DNA of 64,000 bases from Pseudomonas rubra (lineage in GTDB: Bacteria > Pseudomonadota > Gammaproteobacteria > Pseudomonadales > Pseudomonadaceae), in assembly GCF_028656935.1 (NCBI RefSeq), contig NZ_JAMDGZ010000002.1:186001-250000 (forward strand). Reading direction: 5' to 3'. The notes below the pieces were generated by a model. It made no database searches, was not told where the DNA came from, and worked only from the letters and a program-made list of their open reading frames with translations. The translations under genes and the position numbers were made by a program. Below, piece by piece: positions 1-10,706 of this stretch; within the stretch, counting starts at the first letter, position 1, and each line of letters begins with the position of its first letter.

Positions 1-16
1 AGCCGGACGCGCTGGG

Positions 17-22
17 TATAAT
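17..22 (+). promoter_or_regulatory. candidate -10 box upstream of tex
   Basis: A perfect TATAAT hexamer lies 89 bases before the tex start codon. The matching -35 region would fall at or before the window edge and cannot be judged. Inferred sigma-70 promoter, low confidence. Confidence 0.35.
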
Positions 23-111
23 GCGCCGCTTTCAGCCAGCGCCGCATCGACCACAAGCGCTCTACAGCGCCCGCCCGCGGCCTTTGTATTCACAATTTGT
101 CAGGTGGTTTT

Positions 112-2430
112 ATGGACAGCATCAACAGCCGCATCGCCGAGGAACTCGGTGTCCGCCCACAACAGGTCGAAGCGGCCGTGGCTCTACTTGATGAAGGTTC
201 TACCGTGCCTTTTATCGCCCGCTACCGCAAAGAAGTCACCGGCAGCCTGGATGATACCCAGCTGCGCCACCTGGAAGAGCGTCTGCGCTACCTGCGCGAG
301 CTGGACGACCGGCGTGTCAGCATCCTTGCCAGCATTGAAGAGCAAGGCAAGCTGACCCCGGAACTTGCCCGTGAAATCAAGCTGGCCGACACCAAGACCC
401 GCCTCGAAGACCTCTACCTGCCCTACAAGCAAAAACGCCGCACCAAGGGCCAGATCGCCCTGGAAGCCGGCCTCGGCGAGCTAGCTGACGGCCTGCTGAA
501 CGATCCGCAACTGAGCCCGGAAGCCGAAGCGGCGCGGTTCGTCGACACGGAAAAAGGCGTGGCCGATGTCAAAGCCGCCCTCGAAGGCGCCAAGTACATC
601 CTCATGGAGCGCTTTGCCGAAGACGCCAGTCTGCTCGACAAACTGCGCAGCTTCCTCAAGCAGGAAGCGGTGCTCAGCGCCCGCCTGGTGGCCGGCAAGG
701 AAGAGGAAGGGGCGAAGTTTCGCGATTACTTCGAGCACGACGAGCTGCTCAAGAGTGTGCCATCGCACCGCGCCCTGGCGATTTTCCGTGGCCGCAACGA
801 AAGCGTGCTGTCCGCTTCGCTGAAAGTCGGTGAAGAACTGCCGGGTACCCTGCACCCGTGCGAAATGATGATTACCGAGCGTTTCGGCCTGCAAAATCAG
901 AACCGCCCTGCCGACAAATGGCTGGCCGAAGTGGTGCGCTGGACCTGGAAGGTCAAGCTCTACAGCCACCTGGAGACCGACCTATTCGGCGAGCTGCGCG
1001 ACAACGCCGAAGGCGAAGCGATCAACGTTTTCGCCCACAATTTGCACGACCTGCTGTTGGCCGCCCCGGCCGGCCCGCGCGCTACTCTGGGCCTGGACCC
1101 GGGCTTGCGCACCGGTTGCAAGGTCGCCGTGGTCGACTCCACCGGCAAGCTGCTGGACACCGCCACCGTCTACCCACACGTACCGAAAAACCAGTGGGAC
1201 CAGACCATCGCCGTGCTCGCCGCGCTGTGCGCCAAGCACTCGGTCGAGCTGATTGCCATCGGTAACGGTACCGCCAGCCGCGAAACCGACAAGCTCGCGG
1301 CCGAGCTGATCAAGAAGTATCCAGCGCTGAAGATGACCAAAGTCATGGTCTCCGAAGCCGGCGCTTCGGTGTACTCGGCCTCGGAGCTGGCAGCCAAGGA
1401 GTTCCCGGACCTCGACGTGTCGATCCGTGGTGCGGTATCCATCGCCCGCCGCCTGCAGGACCCGTTGGCGGAACTGGTGAAAATCGAGCCGAAATCCATT
1501 GGTGTCGGCCAGTACCAGCATGACGTTTCGCAACTCAAACTGGCCCGCGGCCTGGATGCGGTGGTCGAGGACTGCGTGAACGCCGTCGGCGTCGACGTCA
1601 ATACCGCCTCGGTCGCGCTGCTGGCACGCATCTCCGGCCTCAATAGCACCCTGGCGCAGAACATCGTCAGCCATCGCGACGCCAATGGCGCCTTCAAGAC
1701 CCGCGCCGCGCTGAAGAAAGTCAGTCGCCTGGGCGAAAAGACCTTCGAGCAAGCCGCAGGCTTCCTGCGCGTGATGAACGGCGACAACCCGCTGGACGCC
1801 TCGGCCGTGCACCCGGAAGCCTACCCGCTGGTACAACGCATTGCCGCCGAGACTGACCGCGACATCCGCTCGCTGATCGGTGACAGCGGTTTCCTCAAGC
1901 GTCTGGACCCGAAGAAGTTCACCGACGAAACCTTCGGCCTGCCGACCGTCACCGACATCCTCCAGGAGCTGGACAAACCCGGCCGCGACCCGCGTCCGGA
2001 GTTCAAGACCGCCGAGTTCCAGGAAGGCGTCGAAGACCTCAAGGACCTGCAACTGGGAATGATCCTCGAGGGCGTGGTGACCAACGTCACCAACTTCGGT
2101 GCCTTCGTCGACATCGGCGTGCACCAGGATGGCCTGGTGCACATCTCGGCGCTGTCGGAGAAGTTCATCAAGGACCCGCGTGAGGCGGTCAAAGCCGGTG
2201 ACGTGGTCAAGGTCAAGGTCATGGAAATCGACATCCCGCGTAAACGCGTCGGCCTGTCGATGCGCATGGGCGATACCCCGGGCGAGAAGGTCGACGGCGC
2301 CCGTGGCAGCCGCCCGGGCTCGGCGCCACGCCAGTCAAGCGCGCCAGCCCGGGCCAAGGAAACCCCGGCCCCGGCCAATAACGCCATGGCCTCGCTGTTC
2401 GCCAACGCCAAGCAGCTGAAGAAAAAGTAA
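112..2430 (+). CDS. tex: Tex family RNA-binding transcription accessory protein
   Basis: Tex is a cytoplasmic nucleic-acid-binding protein of about 770-780 residues linked to transcription. The translation (772 aa) has the family layout: N-terminal helical region with the conserved FIARYRKE stretch, a YqgF/RNase H-like domain near residue 325 ([16 protein letters not shown]), helix-hairpin-helix segments ([13 protein letters not shown]), and an S1 RNA-binding domain from about residue 643 ([16 protein letters not shown]). A low-complexity Ala/Pro/Ser tail follows. I chose ATG 112 because AGGTGG sits 5 bases upstream; an in-frame TTG at 97 has no such site. It stands alone, about 240 bp before gshA. 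Confidence 0.96.
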   Translation: MDSINSRIAEELGVRPQQVEAAVALLDEGSTVPFIARYRKEVTGSLDDTQLRHLEERLRYLRELDDRRVSILASIEEQGKLTPELAREIKLADTKTRLEDLYLPYKQKRRTKGQIALEAGLGELADGLLNDPQLSPEAEAARFVDTEKGVADVKAALEGAKYILMERFAEDASLLDKLRSFLKQEAVLSARLVAGKEEEGAKFRDYFEHDELLKSVPSHRALAIFRGRNESVLSASLKVGEELPGTLHPCEMMITERFGLQNQNRPADKWLAEVVRWTWKVKLYSHLETDLFGELRDNAEGEAINVFAHNLHDLLLAAPAGPRATLGLDPGLRTGCKVAVVDSTGKLLDTATVYPHVPKNQWDQTIAVLAALCAKHSVELIAIGNGTASRETDKLAAELIKKYPALKMTKVMVSEAGASVYSASELAAKEFPDLDVSIRGAVSIARRLQDPLAELVKIEPKSIGVGQYQHDVSQLKLARGLDAVVEDCVNAVGVDVNTASVALLARISGLNSTLAQNIVSHRDANGAFKTRAALKKVSRLGEKTFEQAAGFLRVMNGDNPLDASAVHPEAYPLVQRIAAETDRDIRSLIGDSGFLKRLDPKKFTDETFGLPTVTDILQELDKPGRDPRPEFKTAEFQEGVEDLKDLQLGMILEGVVTNVTNFGAFVDIGVHQDGLVHISALSEKFIKDPREAVKAGDVVKVKVMEIDIPRKRVGLSMRMGDTPGEKVDGARGSRPGSAPRQSSAPARAKETPAPANNAMASLFANAKQLKKK

Positions 2431-2668
2431 AGTCGCCTGCACGCAGGGGTTGTAGCGCTGGAAACAGCACTGCAACCTCGTGGCAAAAGCACAAGGGACA
2501 TTCGTCGTCCTCTAGCCGCAAACGGCCAAATTGCGGTACTTTCGGCAGAGCGCAGGCGCTGCCCAAAGCCGGCCAAAACCAGGCGAAAACGCCAGTTCCT
2601 CTGTCCACCCTTGTAGACCGTCATCTCTACCCCCATATTGGGGCGACTGACGCGTGAAGGAATCCATC
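2431..2668. other. tex-gshA intergenic region
   Basis: About 240 bp with no convincing gene. A short CCCC-ATATT-GGGG palindrome at about 2630-2642 lies just before the gshA ribosome-binding site. I see no clear terminator for tex. A gshA promoter is expected here but I could not identify a convincing -10/-35 pair. Confidence 0.4.
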
Positions 2669-4255
2669 TTGAGCGAACTTCTCAACCGCCGCCTGAGCCT
2701 GCTCGGCCAAGGCGACAACCTCTCCCTGCTCAAGCAGTGCCTGCACGGCATCGAGCGTGAGTGCCTGCGCGTGACCGAGGACGGCCGCCTGGCCCAGACA
2801 CCGCACCCCGAAGCCCTGGGCGCGGCGTTGACCCACGAGCAGATCACCACGGACTATTCGGAGTCGCTGCTGGAGTTCATCACCCCAGCCCTGGCTGACC
2901 CTGCGCAGACCCTCGAAAGCCTGGAGAGCATCCACCGCTTCGCCTACACCAAGCTTGGCAACGAATTCCTCTGGAGCCCGTCGATGCCCTGCCCGCTGCC
3001 GGCCGAGGAAGACATCCCGATCGCCTGGTATGGCACCTCCAACATCGGTCAGCTCAAGTACGTCTACCGCAAGGGCCTGGCCCTGCGCTACGGCCGCACC
3101 ATGCAGTGCATTGCCGGGATTCACTACAATTTTTCGCTGCCAGAAAAACTCTGGCCGCTGTTACGCGATACAGAAAGCACCACGCTGGATGATCGTGAGT
3201 ATCAATCGACGGCCTACATTGCCCTGATCCGCAACTTCCGCCGCTACAGCTGGCTGTTGATGTACCTGTTCGGCGCCTCGCCGGCCCTGGATGCCGGCTT
3301 CTTGCGTGGCCGCCCGCACCAGCTCGAGCAGTTCGACGCCGACACCCTGTACCTGCCCTACGCCACCAGTTTGCGCATGAGCGACCTGGGCTACCAAAGC
3401 AATGCCCAGGCAGGCCTCACGCCTTGCTACAACAACCTTGCCAGCTACACCGACAGCCTGCGCAAGGCAGTGGCCACGCCTTATCCGTCCTATGTCGAGA
3501 TCGGTACGCACAAGGATGGTGAGTGGGTTCAGCTCAACACCAACATCCTGCAGATCGAAAACGAGTACTACTCCAACATCCGCCCCAAGCGCGTCACCTA
3601 CAGCGGCGAGCGGCCGATCCAGGCGCTGATGGCCCGTGGCATCCAGTACGTCGAAGTGCGTTGCCTGGACATCAACCCGTTCCTGCCCACCGGCATCGAC
3701 CTGCCAGAAGCGCGTTTTCTCGACGCCTTCCTGCTGTTCTGCGCCCTGGAAGACAGCCCGTTGCTGGGCAACCAGGAGTGCGGCAACTGCACCGGCAACT
3801 TCCTCAGCGTGGTCAAGGAAGGCCGCCGTCCGGGTCTGCAACTGCAGCGTGACGGTCAGCCGGTCGAGCTCAAGCTGTGGGCCGATGAGCTGCTCGAACG
3901 CATTGCGCCACTGGCCAAACTGCTCGACCGCAGCCACGGCAGCGACGAGCACGCCAAGGCCCTGCAGGCGCAGCACGCCAAGGTCAGCGACCCATCCCTG
4001 ACGCCATCGGCGCAGGTGCTGGCGAGCATGATCGAGCACAAGGAGAGCTTCAGCCGCTTCGCCTTGCGCCAAAGCCAGGTCCATGCCGAGTTCTTCCGTG
4101 CCCAGGCCCTGCCGGCAGAGCAGCAGCAAGGGTTTGAAACCGCAGCGCGCGAGTCCCTGGCAGCCCAGGCCAAGCTTGAGCGTGAAGAAGAAAAGGTTGA
4201 TTTCGACCTGTTCGTCAGTGGCTACCAGGCAAGCATCCTAGCGATCAGCAACTGA
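2669..4255 (+). CDS. gshA: glutamate-cysteine ligase
   Basis: GshA joins L-glutamate and L-cysteine with ATP, the first and limiting step of glutathione synthesis, in the cytoplasm. The translation (528 aa) is typical of the gammaproteobacterial type I enzyme: GIERECLRV near the N-terminus, [13 protein letters not shown], the long substrate-binding core with [12 protein letters not shown], and [13 protein letters not shown] prefer TTG 2669 ([10 protein letters not shown]) because AAGGAA lies about 8 bases upstream; the GTG at 2654 would place that Shine-Dalgarno inside the gene. A TetR-family gene starts 2 bases after its stop, so the two are probably co-transcribed. As a cysteine consumer it fits beside the sulfur genes. 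Confidence 0.96.
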   Translation: MSELLNRRLSLLGQGDNLSLLKQCLHGIERECLRVTEDGRLAQTPHPEALGAALTHEQITTDYSESLLEFITPALADPAQTLESLESIHRFAYTKLGNEFLWSPSMPCPLPAEEDIPIAWYGTSNIGQLKYVYRKGLALRYGRTMQCIAGIHYNFSLPEKLWPLLRDTESTTLDDREYQSTAYIALIRNFRRYSWLLMYLFGASPALDAGFLRGRPHQLEQFDADTLYLPYATSLRMSDLGYQSNAQAGLTPCYNNLASYTDSLRKAVATPYPSYVEIGTHKDGEWVQLNTNILQIENEYYSNIRPKRVTYSGERPIQALMARGIQYVEVRCLDINPFLPTGIDLPEARFLDAFLLFCALEDSPLLGNQECGNCTGNFLSVVKEGRRPGLQLQRDGQPVELKLWADELLERIAPLAKLLDRSHGSDEHAKALQAQHAKVSDPSLTPSAQVLASMIEHKESFSRFALRQSQVHAEFFRAQALPAEQQQGFETAARESLAAQAKLEREEEKVDFDLFVSGYQASILAISN

Positions 4256-4256
4256 C

Positions 4257-4883
4257 ATGACCCGCACCGTTACCCCGCGTAAACCCCGTGCCCGCAGCCA
4301 GGCGAGGATCGATTCGATCCTCGAAGCGGCGCGCACGCTGCTGGCCAGCGAAGGGGTGGCCAGCCTGTCGATCTACAGCGTGGCCGAGCGCGCGCAGATC
4401 CCGCCGTCGTCGGTGTATCACTTCTTCGCCAGTGTGCCGGCGTTGCTTGAAGCGCTCACTGCTGACGTGCACGGCGCCTTTCGCGCCTGCCTCGAGGCGC
4501 CGATCGACGCGGCGGCGTTGAACACCTGGCACGACCTATCGCGCCTGGTCGAGCAGCGCATGCTGGTGATCTACAACGAAGATGCGGCAGCGCGGCAGCT
4601 AATCTTGGCCCAGCATGGTCTGAGCGAAGTGACCCAGGCTGACCGCCAGCACGATATTGAGCTGGGCGACCTGATGCATAAGCTGTTCGCCGAGCATTTC
4701 CAGTTGCCGGTGTTGCCGGATGATGTGGATGTGTTTGCCTTGGCCATGGAACTGGGTGATCGGGTCTATGCCCGCTCGGTGCAGTTGCATGGGCAGATCA
4801 CGCCGCGCTTGGCCGAGGAAGGGATGCGGGTGTTTGATGCGTACCTGGGGTTGTATCTACCGCCCTTTTTGCCGAAACGCTGA
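4257..4883 (+). CDS. TetR/AcrR family transcriptional regulator
   Basis: A 208 aa protein with an N-terminal TetR-type helix-turn-helix (RIDSILEAARTLLASEG, then SVAERAQIPPSSVYHFF, residues about 15-60) and a helical ligand-binding C-terminal domain. The N-terminus is very basic (KPRARSQAR). The ATG comes one base after the gshA stop codon with no clear ribosome-binding site, so translation is probably coupled to gshA. The ligand and targets are unknown. It may act on the gshA unit or on the convergent ssu genes, but no operator was identified. Confidence 0.85.
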   Translation: MTRTVTPRKPRARSQARIDSILEAARTLLASEGVASLSIYSVAERAQIPPSSVYHFFASVPALLEALTADVHGAFRACLEAPIDAAALNTWHDLSRLVEQRMLVIYNEDAAARQLILAQHGLSEVTQADRQHDIELGDLMHKLFAEHFQLPVLPDDVDVFALAMELGDRVYARSVQLHGQITPRLAEEGMRVFDAYLGLYLPPFLPKR

Positions 4884-4889
4884 TGGCCT

Positions 4890-4948
4890 CATCGCTGGCA
4901 AGCCAGCTCCCACAGAGACTGTATGTGGGAGCTGGCTTGCCAGCGATG
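4890..4948. repeat. paired REP palindrome between TetR gene and ssuF
   Basis: Perfect 24-bp inverted arms (4890-4913 and 4925-4948, core GCTGGCAAGCCAGCTCCCAC) around an 11-base loop. It lies between two convergent genes, so it probably ends transcription or stabilises 3' ends from both sides. The sequence matches the REP class common in Pseudomonas. Confidence 0.9.
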
Positions 4949-4972
4949 CAAGGCGAAGCCTTGCTCTGGTAC

Positions 4973-5188
4973 TTAAAGTTTGGCGATCGACACTTCCGTC
5001 GACTTCACAAAAGCAATCACCTCGCTGCCAATGGCCAGTTCCAGCTCACGCACCGAGCGTGTGGTAATCACCGAAGTGACGATACCCGAGGCAGTCTGCA
5101 CGTCGATTTCCGACAGCACCGGGCCTTCGAGGATTTCCTTGACGGTGCCTTTGAACTGGTTGCGTACGTTGATCGCTTTGATAGTCAT
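4973..5188 (-). CDS. ssuF: small molbindin-like (TOBE) protein SsuF
   Basis: A 71 aa protein made of a single TOBE/molbindin domain (VRNQFKGTVKEILEGPV, then VTSVITTRSVRELEL), a fold that binds molybdate-type oxyanions. In P. putida S-313 a protein of this kind is the last product of ssuEADCBF and is needed for growth on some sulfonates. Here it starts 19 bp after ssuB on the same strand, with AAGGA upstream of the ATG. It has no Cys and no Met beyond the initiator, as expected of a sulfur-starvation protein. Its exact biochemical role is not established. Confidence 0.87.
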   Translation of the reverse strand: MTIKAINVRNQFKGTVKEILEGPVLSEIDVQTASGIVTSVITTRSVRELELAIGSEVIAFVKSTEVSIAKL

Positions 5189-5207
5189 CTGCTTGGTTCC
5201 TTACAGG

Positions 5208-6020
5208 TCAGAGAGCCCAACGCAATTGCGTCGGCAAAGGTGCGACAGGTTCCGGCTCGGGCGGTGTGCCCGGGACCGACAGAACCCGGTTGAGTACTTC
5301 GGTTTCCAGTGCGGCCAGGCGGTGTGATCCGCGTACCCGCGGGCGTGGCAGGTCGATGTGCAGGTCAAGGCCCACCTCGCCGTCTTCGATGAGGATGACC
5401 CGGTCGGCCACCGCCACCGCTTCGCTGACGTCATGGGTGACCAGTAACACGGTGAAACCGTGCTGGCGCCACAGCCGTTCGATCAACTGCTGCATTTCGA
5501 TACGGGTCAGGGCATCCAGCGCGCCCAGTGGCTCATCGAGCAGCAGCAGGCGCGGCTGGTGGATCAGGGCGCGGGCCAGGGCCACGCGCTGTTTCTGGCC
5601 GCCCGACAAGGCCGCTGGCCATTCATTGGCGCGTTCGGCCAGGCCAACCGCTTCAAGCGCTTGCAACGCCCGTGGCCGCCAGTCGCCAGACAGGCCCAGG
5701 CCAACGTTGTCGATGACCTTCTTCCATGGCAGCAAGCGCGCTTCCTGGAACATCAGCCGGGTGTCTTCCTGGGCTTCGCGCAGCGGCGCGGAGCCGGCCA
5801 GCAGCTCGCCGCCACTGGGTTGGTCGAGCCCGGCGAGCAAGCGCAGCAAGGTGCTCTTGCCGCAGCCACTGCGCCCGACAATGGCAACGAACTGCCCGGC
5901 CGGAATGTGCAGGTCGATATCGCGCAGCACCTGGCGCTGGCCAAAGGTCTTCTGCAGGTTCTGCGCCGCCAGTGGAATCCCGCGCAGCAGCCGTGGTGGG
6001 GTTTCTTTGAGGATGCTCAT
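5208..6020 (-). CDS. ssuB: sulfonate ABC transporter ATP-binding protein
   Basis: The ATPase that energises sulfonate import with SsuA and SsuC at the inner membrane. The 270 aa product carries Walker A (GRSGCGKST), signature motif ([15 protein letters not shown]), Walker B ([12 protein letters not shown]) and the H-loop (LVTHDVSEA). The ATG at 6020 overlaps the ssuC stop by 4 bases, showing translational coupling; longer upstream readings of the frame run through ssuC and are not real. Length and sequence fit SsuB/TauB-type ATPases. Confidence 0.95.
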   Translation of the reverse strand: MSILKETPPRLLRGIPLAAQNLQKTFGQRQVLRDIDLHIPAGQFVAIVGRSGCGKSTLLRLLAGLDQPSGGELLAGSAPLREAQEDTRLMFQEARLLPWKKVIDNVGLGLSGDWRPRALQALEAVGLAERANEWPAALSGGQKQRVALARALIHQPRLLLLDEPLGALDALTRIEMQQLIERLWRQHGFTVLLVTHDVSEAVAVADRVILIEDGEVGLDLHIDLPRPRVRGSHRLAALETEVLNRVLSVPGTPPEPEPVAPLPTQLRWAL

Positions 6021-6811
6021 GCGCCCTCTCCCCTGCTCGGTTGATAGGCCGGATGCCAGCGCAGCCAAACCCGCTCGAGCGCACGCGCGGCCAGATCGGC
6101 AAGCTTGCCGAGCACGGCATAGAGAACGATGGCCAGGACCACTACATCGGTCTGCAAAAACTCGCGGGCATTCATCGCCAGATAACCAATGCCAGCGTTG
6201 GCGGAGATAGTTTCGGCAACGATCAGGGTCAGCCACATGAAGCCCAAGGCAAAGCGCACACCGACCAGAATCGATGGCAAAGCGCCCGGCAGGATTACCT
6301 GACGGAACAGCTCAAAGCCAGACAATCCATAACTGCGAGCCATTTCCACCAGGGCCGGATCGACGTTGCGGATGCCGTGATAGGTGTTCAGGTAAATCGG
6401 GAACAGGGTGCCCAGGGCGACAAGGAAAATCTTCGCCGACTCATCGATGCCGAACCACAGGATCACCAGCGGAATCAGCGCCAGGTGCGGCACGTTACGA
6501 ATCATCTGCACCGAACTGTCGAGCAGGCGCTCGCCCCATTTCGACAGGCCGGTGATAAAGCCCAGCACCAGGCCGATCGCACCGCCAATCAGGAAGCCGA
6601 CGGCTGCCCGCCAGCCACTGATTGCCAGGTGGGTCCAGATCTCGCCGCTACGCACCAGCTCGACACCAGCACTTAGCACCGCGCTCGGCGCCGGCAGGAT
6701 CCGCGTCGACAGCCAGCCGACGCTAACCGCCAGTTGCCAGACCGCCAGCAACAGCAACGGCAGCGCCCAGGGCGCCAGGCGTTGCTGCCAGGGAGTGGAT
6801 GAACGACTCAT
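6017..6811 (-). CDS. ssuC: sulfonate ABC transporter permease
   Basis: Inner-membrane permease of the sulfonate importer, 264 aa with about six hydrophobic segments. It has the cytoplasmic EAA-type coupling motif ([25 protein letters not shown]) that contacts SsuB. It belongs to the SsuC/TauC/NrtB family. Its start lies 10 bp after the ssuD stop, and its end overlaps ssuB by 4 bp, inside the ssuEADCBF operon. It has no cysteine. Confidence 0.95.
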   Translation of the reverse strand: MSRSSTPWQQRLAPWALPLLLLAVWQLAVSVGWLSTRILPAPSAVLSAGVELVRSGEIWTHLAISGWRAAVGFLIGGAIGLVLGFITGLSKWGERLLDSSVQMIRNVPHLALIPLVILWFGIDESAKIFLVALGTLFPIYLNTYHGIRNVDPALVEMARSYGLSGFELFRQVILPGALPSILVGVRFALGFMWLTLIVAETISANAGIGYLAMNAREFLQTDVVVLAIVLYAVLGKLADLAARALERVWLRWHPAYQPSRGEGA

Positions 6812-6821
6812 GATCCGATCC

Positions 6822-7970
6822 TCAGCGCTGGGCCGAGGATTTGGGCAGGATGTCGTTGGCGACCATCTCGCCGAACGGGCTCACATAACCACCGCTTTTC
6901 GGCAGTTCCGGACGCTCCACGTCCAGGTGCGGGAACAGCAGCTCGGCGACCCGGTACGACTCTTCCAGGTGTGGATAACCGGAAAAGATGAAGGTATCGA
7001 TGCCCAGCGCCGCGTATTCCTTGACCCGCGCGGCCACGGTAGGGCCGTCGCCGACCAGCGCAGTACCGGCACCGCCACGTACCAGGCCGACACCGGCCCA
7101 GAGGTTGGGGCTGACTTCCAGGTTGTCGCGGTTGCCACCGTGCAGCGCGGCCATGCGTTGCTGACCCACTGAATCGAAACGCGCCAGCGAAGCCTGGGCC
7201 CGGGCAATGGTGTCGTCGTCCAGGTGCGAGATCAGCCGCTCGGCGGCCTGCCAGGCTTCGGCATTGGTCTCACGCACGATCACGTGCAAGCGGATGCCGA
7301 AGCGCACGCTGCGACCTTGCTTGGCGGCCTTGGCGCGTACCTGTTCGATCTTCTCGGCCACCGCTGCCGGCGGCTCACCCCAGGTCAAGTACAGCTCGAC
7401 CTGCTCGGCTGCCAGGTCCTGCGCCGCTTCCGAAGAGCCGCCAAAGTAAAGAGGCGGGCGCGGCTGCTGGATCGGCGGATAGAGCAGTTTGGCGCCTTTG
7501 ACCTGAATATGCTGGCCGTCGTAGTCGACGGTTTCGCCTTCCAGCACCCGACGCCAGATGCGGGTGAATTCTACCGAAGCCTGGTAGCGCTCCTCGTGAC
7601 TGAGGAACAGCCCGTCGCCGGACAGCTCCTCCGGATCGCCGCCGGTCACCAGGTTGAACAAGGCACGCCCGCCGGAAAGACGGTCCAGGGTTGCCGCCTG
7701 ACGCGCCGCCACGGTCGGCGAGATGATTCCCGGGCGCAGGGCAACCAGGAACTTCAGGCGTTGAGTCACCGGAATCAGCGAAGCGGCGACCAGCCAGGAG
7801 TCCTCGCAGGAACGCCCGGTGGGGATCAAGACGCCGCCAAAGCCGAGGCGGTCCGCCGCCTGGGCGATCTGCTGCAGGTAACCATGATCAACGGCGCGTG
7901 CGCCTTCGGCGGTGCCAAGGTAGTGGCCGTCGCCATGGGTAGGAAGAAACCAGAATACGTTGAGGCTCAT
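6822..7970 (-). CDS. ssuD: FMNH2-dependent alkanesulfonate monooxygenase
   Basis: SsuD splits the C-S bond of aliphatic sulfonates using O2 and reduced FMN from SsuE, giving an aldehyde and sulfite. The 382 aa product has the bacterial luciferase-like fold with the family start ([19 protein letters not shown]), [10 protein letters not shown], and the conserved active-site cysteine in TGRSCEDSW, which is its only Cys. TAGGAG precedes the ATG. It follows ssuA and precedes ssuC on the same strand. Only three Met in 382 residues fits a sulfur-starvation enzyme. Confidence 0.96.
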   Translation of the reverse strand: MSLNVFWFLPTHGDGHYLGTAEGARAVDHGYLQQIAQAADRLGFGGVLIPTGRSCEDSWLVAASLIPVTQRLKFLVALRPGIISPTVAARQAATLDRLSGGRALFNLVTGGDPEELSGDGLFLSHEERYQASVEFTRIWRRVLEGETVDYDGQHIQVKGAKLLYPPIQQPRPPLYFGGSSEAAQDLAAEQVELYLTWGEPPAAVAEKIEQVRAKAAKQGRSVRFGIRLHVIVRETNAEAWQAAERLISHLDDDTIARAQASLARFDSVGQQRMAALHGGNRDNLEVSPNLWAGVGLVRGGAGTALVGDGPTVAARVKEYAALGIDTFIFSGYPHLEESYRVAELLFPHLDVERPELPKSGGYVSPFGEMVANDILPKSSAQR

Positions 7971-8028
7971 TGGAGTTGTCTCCTAGGGGTGGCGCAAACC
8001 GGGGCGACGCCCCGGCGCGGGCAATTCG

Positions 8029-8994
8029 TCAAGGGGCGCTGGCAACCTTGGCCGGCGGTGTCCAGATCACATCCTTGATGCTCAGCGGCTTGGGAATCAG
8101 CTTGAGCGCCTTGAAGGTGTCGGCGATTTTCTGCTGGGCGGCGATCACTTCTGGGGTCAGGAAGGCGGCGCCGTAGCCCTGGCGCTTGACCGAGGTCAGG
8201 GTGATGTCGGCTGGCAGGCCGAGCAGCGGCGCGACCTGGTCGGTGACTTCCTGCGGGTTGGCCTTGGACCACTCGCCCACCGCACGCACTTCCTCGACCA
8301 GCGTGCTGATCACCTCGGGATGCTTCTGTGCATAGGGCTTGGTGGCCAGGTAAAACTGGTGGTTGTCGACGATGCCCTTGCCATCACGCAGGGTGCGGGC
8401 CTGCAGCTGCTGCTCGGCAGCGGCCTGGTACGGGTCCCAGATCACCCAGGCATCGACGCTGCCACGCTCGAAAGCGGCGCGGGCATCGGCAGGTGGCAGA
8501 AATACCGGCTGGATGTCGGTGTACTTGAGACCGGCGTCTTCCAGAGCACGGACCAGCAGATAATGAACGTTGGAGCCTTTGTTCAGGGCGACTTTCTTGC
8601 CCTTGAGGTCCTGCACCGACTGGATCGGCGAACCCTTGGGCACCAGGATCGCCTCGCTGTGCGGTGCTGGCGGTTCGTAGGCGACATAGAGCAGATCGGC
8701 GCCGGCGGCCTGGGCGAACACCGGCGGCGTTTCACCGGTCACGCCAAAATCGATCGAGCCGACGTTCAGGCCTTCAAGCAGCTGCGGGCCTCCAGGGAAC
8801 TCGGTCCATTGCACCTGCACGCCTTGGGCGGCAAGGCGCTTTTCCAGCGAGCCCTTGGCCTTGAGCAGCACCAGGGTGCCGTACTTCTGGTAACCGATAC
8901 GCAGGCTTTGGGCCTGGGCTTGAGTAATGGCGCCGAAGGACACAGCCGCAGCAAACAGAGCGACCAGACCACGACGCAAAATGACAGTGCGCAT
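8029..8994 (-). CDS. ssuA: sulfonate ABC transporter periplasmic binding protein
   Basis: Binds alkanesulfonates in the periplasm and delivers them to SsuBC. The 321 aa product has a Sec signal peptide (hydrophobic core GLVALFAAAVSFGAI, cleavage near AQAQ) and the NMT1/SsuA-type fold (LRIGYQKYGTL, GVTGETPPVFAQAAG, ALNKGSNVHYLL). GGAGAG precedes the ATG. After the initiator Met it contains no Met and no Cys, so the mature protein is sulfur-free. It lies between ssuE and ssuD. Confidence 0.95.
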   Translation of the reverse strand: MRTVILRRGLVALFAAAVSFGAITQAQAQSLRIGYQKYGTLVLLKAKGSLEKRLAAQGVQVQWTEFPGGPQLLEGLNVGSIDFGVTGETPPVFAQAAGADLLYVAYEPPAPHSEAILVPKGSPIQSVQDLKGKKVALNKGSNVHYLLVRALEDAGLKYTDIQPVFLPPADARAAFERGSVDAWVIWDPYQAAAEQQLQARTLRDGKGIVDNHQFYLATKPYAQKHPEVISTLVEEVRAVGEWSKANPQEVTDQVAPLLGLPADITLTSVKRQGYGAAFLTPEVIAAQQKIADTFKALKLIPKPLSIKDVIWTPPAKVASAP

Positions 8995-9032
8995 AGCGCT
9001 CTCCTTTGCTGTTGGGGTTCAGGCTGCACCTG

Positions 9033-9052
9033 CTTGCCCGTTGGCGGGCGAG
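9033..9052 (-). other. ssuE-ssuA intercistronic hairpin
   Basis: An 8-bp stem (CTTGCCCG with CGGGCGAG, one G-T wobble) with a TTGG loop lies in the 93 bp gap between ssuE and ssuA. There is no T-tract. It could protect or process the mRNA so that the binding-protein gene is expressed more than ssuE. This is inference only. Confidence 0.35.
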
Positions 9053-9087
9053 TAAGGTGGGAATTGCAGGTAACGGGGTACTACGCC

Positions 9088-9681
9088 TCAGATGCTCCAG
9101 CGAGCACTGAGCAGACGTTCGCTCAACACACCAGGGGCGACCGGCTTGGGGCGACGCGCCAGGGCGCTGTGAAACAGTTCCAGCGATTCGTTCAGACGCT
9201 GCTCCAGCGCCGGTGCCAGTTGCGCGGCGGCACTGCCTTCGCCGTAGGCGATCTGGCTGTCGTCGGCGAAGATCCCCTGCAGGGTTTCCTCGGCCTTGAG
9301 CGCCGACAGCACCGGCTTGAGCGCGTAATCCACGGCGAGCATGTGAGCGATGCTGCCGCCGGTGGCGATCGGCAACACGACTTTGTGGCTGAGGGCGCGT
9401 TCAGGCAGTAGGTCGAGCAGGGTTTTCAGTGCACCGGCGAACGAGGCCTTGTACACCGGGGTAGCAACCACCAGACCATCGGCCTGTTCCACCAATTGCA
9501 GGAAGTGCTGCACCCTGGGGCTATCGAATCGGGCATGGAGCAAGTCTTCGGCCGGAAAATCCCGCACCTGGAAAGTCACCACTTCCACGCCCTGGCCTTG
9601 CAGCCACTGCCGGCTGCGCTCAAGCAAAACGCCGGAGCGCGAACGCAGACTGGGACTACCACCGAGAGAAACAACCAGCAT
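9088..9681 (-). CDS. ssuE: NAD(P)H-dependent FMN reductase
   Basis: SsuE supplies FMNH2 to SsuD and possibly to other two-component monooxygenases. The 197 aa product has the flavodoxin-like NADPH-FMN reductase fold: phosphate-binding start ([15 protein letters not shown]), [20 protein letters not shown] for flavin binding, and the Gly-rich [18 protein letters not shown]. It is the first gene of the ssu operon. It has no Cys and two Met. It is also the only flavin reductase I recognise in the window, which matters for the SfnB/DszA-type enzymes near 27-31 kb. Confidence 0.95.
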   Translation of the reverse strand: MLVVSLGGSPSLRSRSGVLLERSRQWLQGQGVEVVTFQVRDFPAEDLLHARFDSPRVQHFLQLVEQADGLVVATPVYKASFAGALKTLLDLLPERALSHKVVLPIATGGSIAHMLAVDYALKPVLSALKAEETLQGIFADDSQIAYGEGSAAAQLAPALEQRLNESLELFHSALARRPKPVAPGVLSERLLSARWSI

Positions 9682-9856
9682 TGGAACGCATCCTTGATCG
9701 TGTTCTAGAAGGCCGCGAGTTGGAGTCCTCGCTGGAGTGGAGTGACCTTAACAGCTTGATACATATACCTATAAATCATATTTTTTCATTTGTTTATTCC
9801 TATATGAGCTATAGAAACATCGCGGGGCAAGCCCGCTCCTACAGGCCTTGGGGGAA
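9682..9856 (-). promoter_or_regulatory. ssu operon upstream region with candidate activator motif
   Basis: The gap before ssuE is strikingly AT-rich from about 9755 to 9815. It holds TTTATTCC at 9793-9800, a motif that recurs before the tau, epsC and SfnB operons. I infer an activator-dependent promoter (CysB-type regulation of ssu is established in enterics and pseudomonads). No good -35/-10 pair was found. Confidence 0.45.
9818..9842. repeat. single REP arm between lsfA and ssuE
   Basis: One REP arm (CATCGCGGGGCAAGCCCGCT plus CCTAC) with no inverted partner, between two genes on the same strand. All other REPs in this window are inverted pairs between convergent genes. Confidence 0.8.
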
Positions 9857-9883
9857 TAAAAAATGGGCCGTCGAAACGGCCCA
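9857..9883 (-). terminator. intrinsic terminator of lsfA
   Basis: On the minus strand, stem TGGGCCG/CGGCCCA (9864-9870 with 9877-9883) with a 6-base loop is followed by a run of six T. It begins about 22 bases after the lsfA stop, so lsfA is probably transcribed separately from ssuE. Confidence 0.85.
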
Positions 9884-9905
9884 AAATCCCTGCTATGGCT
9901 AAAGC

Positions 9906-10544
<639 letters not shown>

Positions 10545-10645
10545 GGTGCGGCTCCTTGGCTGGGTTCGTTATGGCTTCACTGTGCCTGCTTGCGAGTTAA
10601 ATTAAAAAGAATAAATATCGATTTATTTAGATCGAAAAGAGATAT
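10545..10645 (-). promoter_or_regulatory. AT-rich lsfA upstream region
   Basis: The bases from about 10598 to 10655 are almost entirely A and T in a high-GC genome. The minus strand reads TATTTATTCTTTTTAATTT, a weaker match to the TTTATTCC motif found before other sulfur operons. I infer an activator-controlled lsfA promoter. Confidence 0.4.
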
Positions 10646-10693
10646 AAAAAAACAAACAAAACAACGCCCGCGCGGCACAGGGCCGGGCGGGCG
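10646..10693 (-). terminator. intrinsic terminator of the porin gene
   Basis: On the minus strand a GC-rich stem (CGCCCGC 10665-10671 with GCGGGCG 10687-10693, 15-base interior with further pairing) is followed by TTGTTTTGTTTGTTTTTTT. It starts 13 bases after the porin stop codon. Confidence 0.8.
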
Positions 10694-10706
10694 CGCTTTT
10701 CTCGCC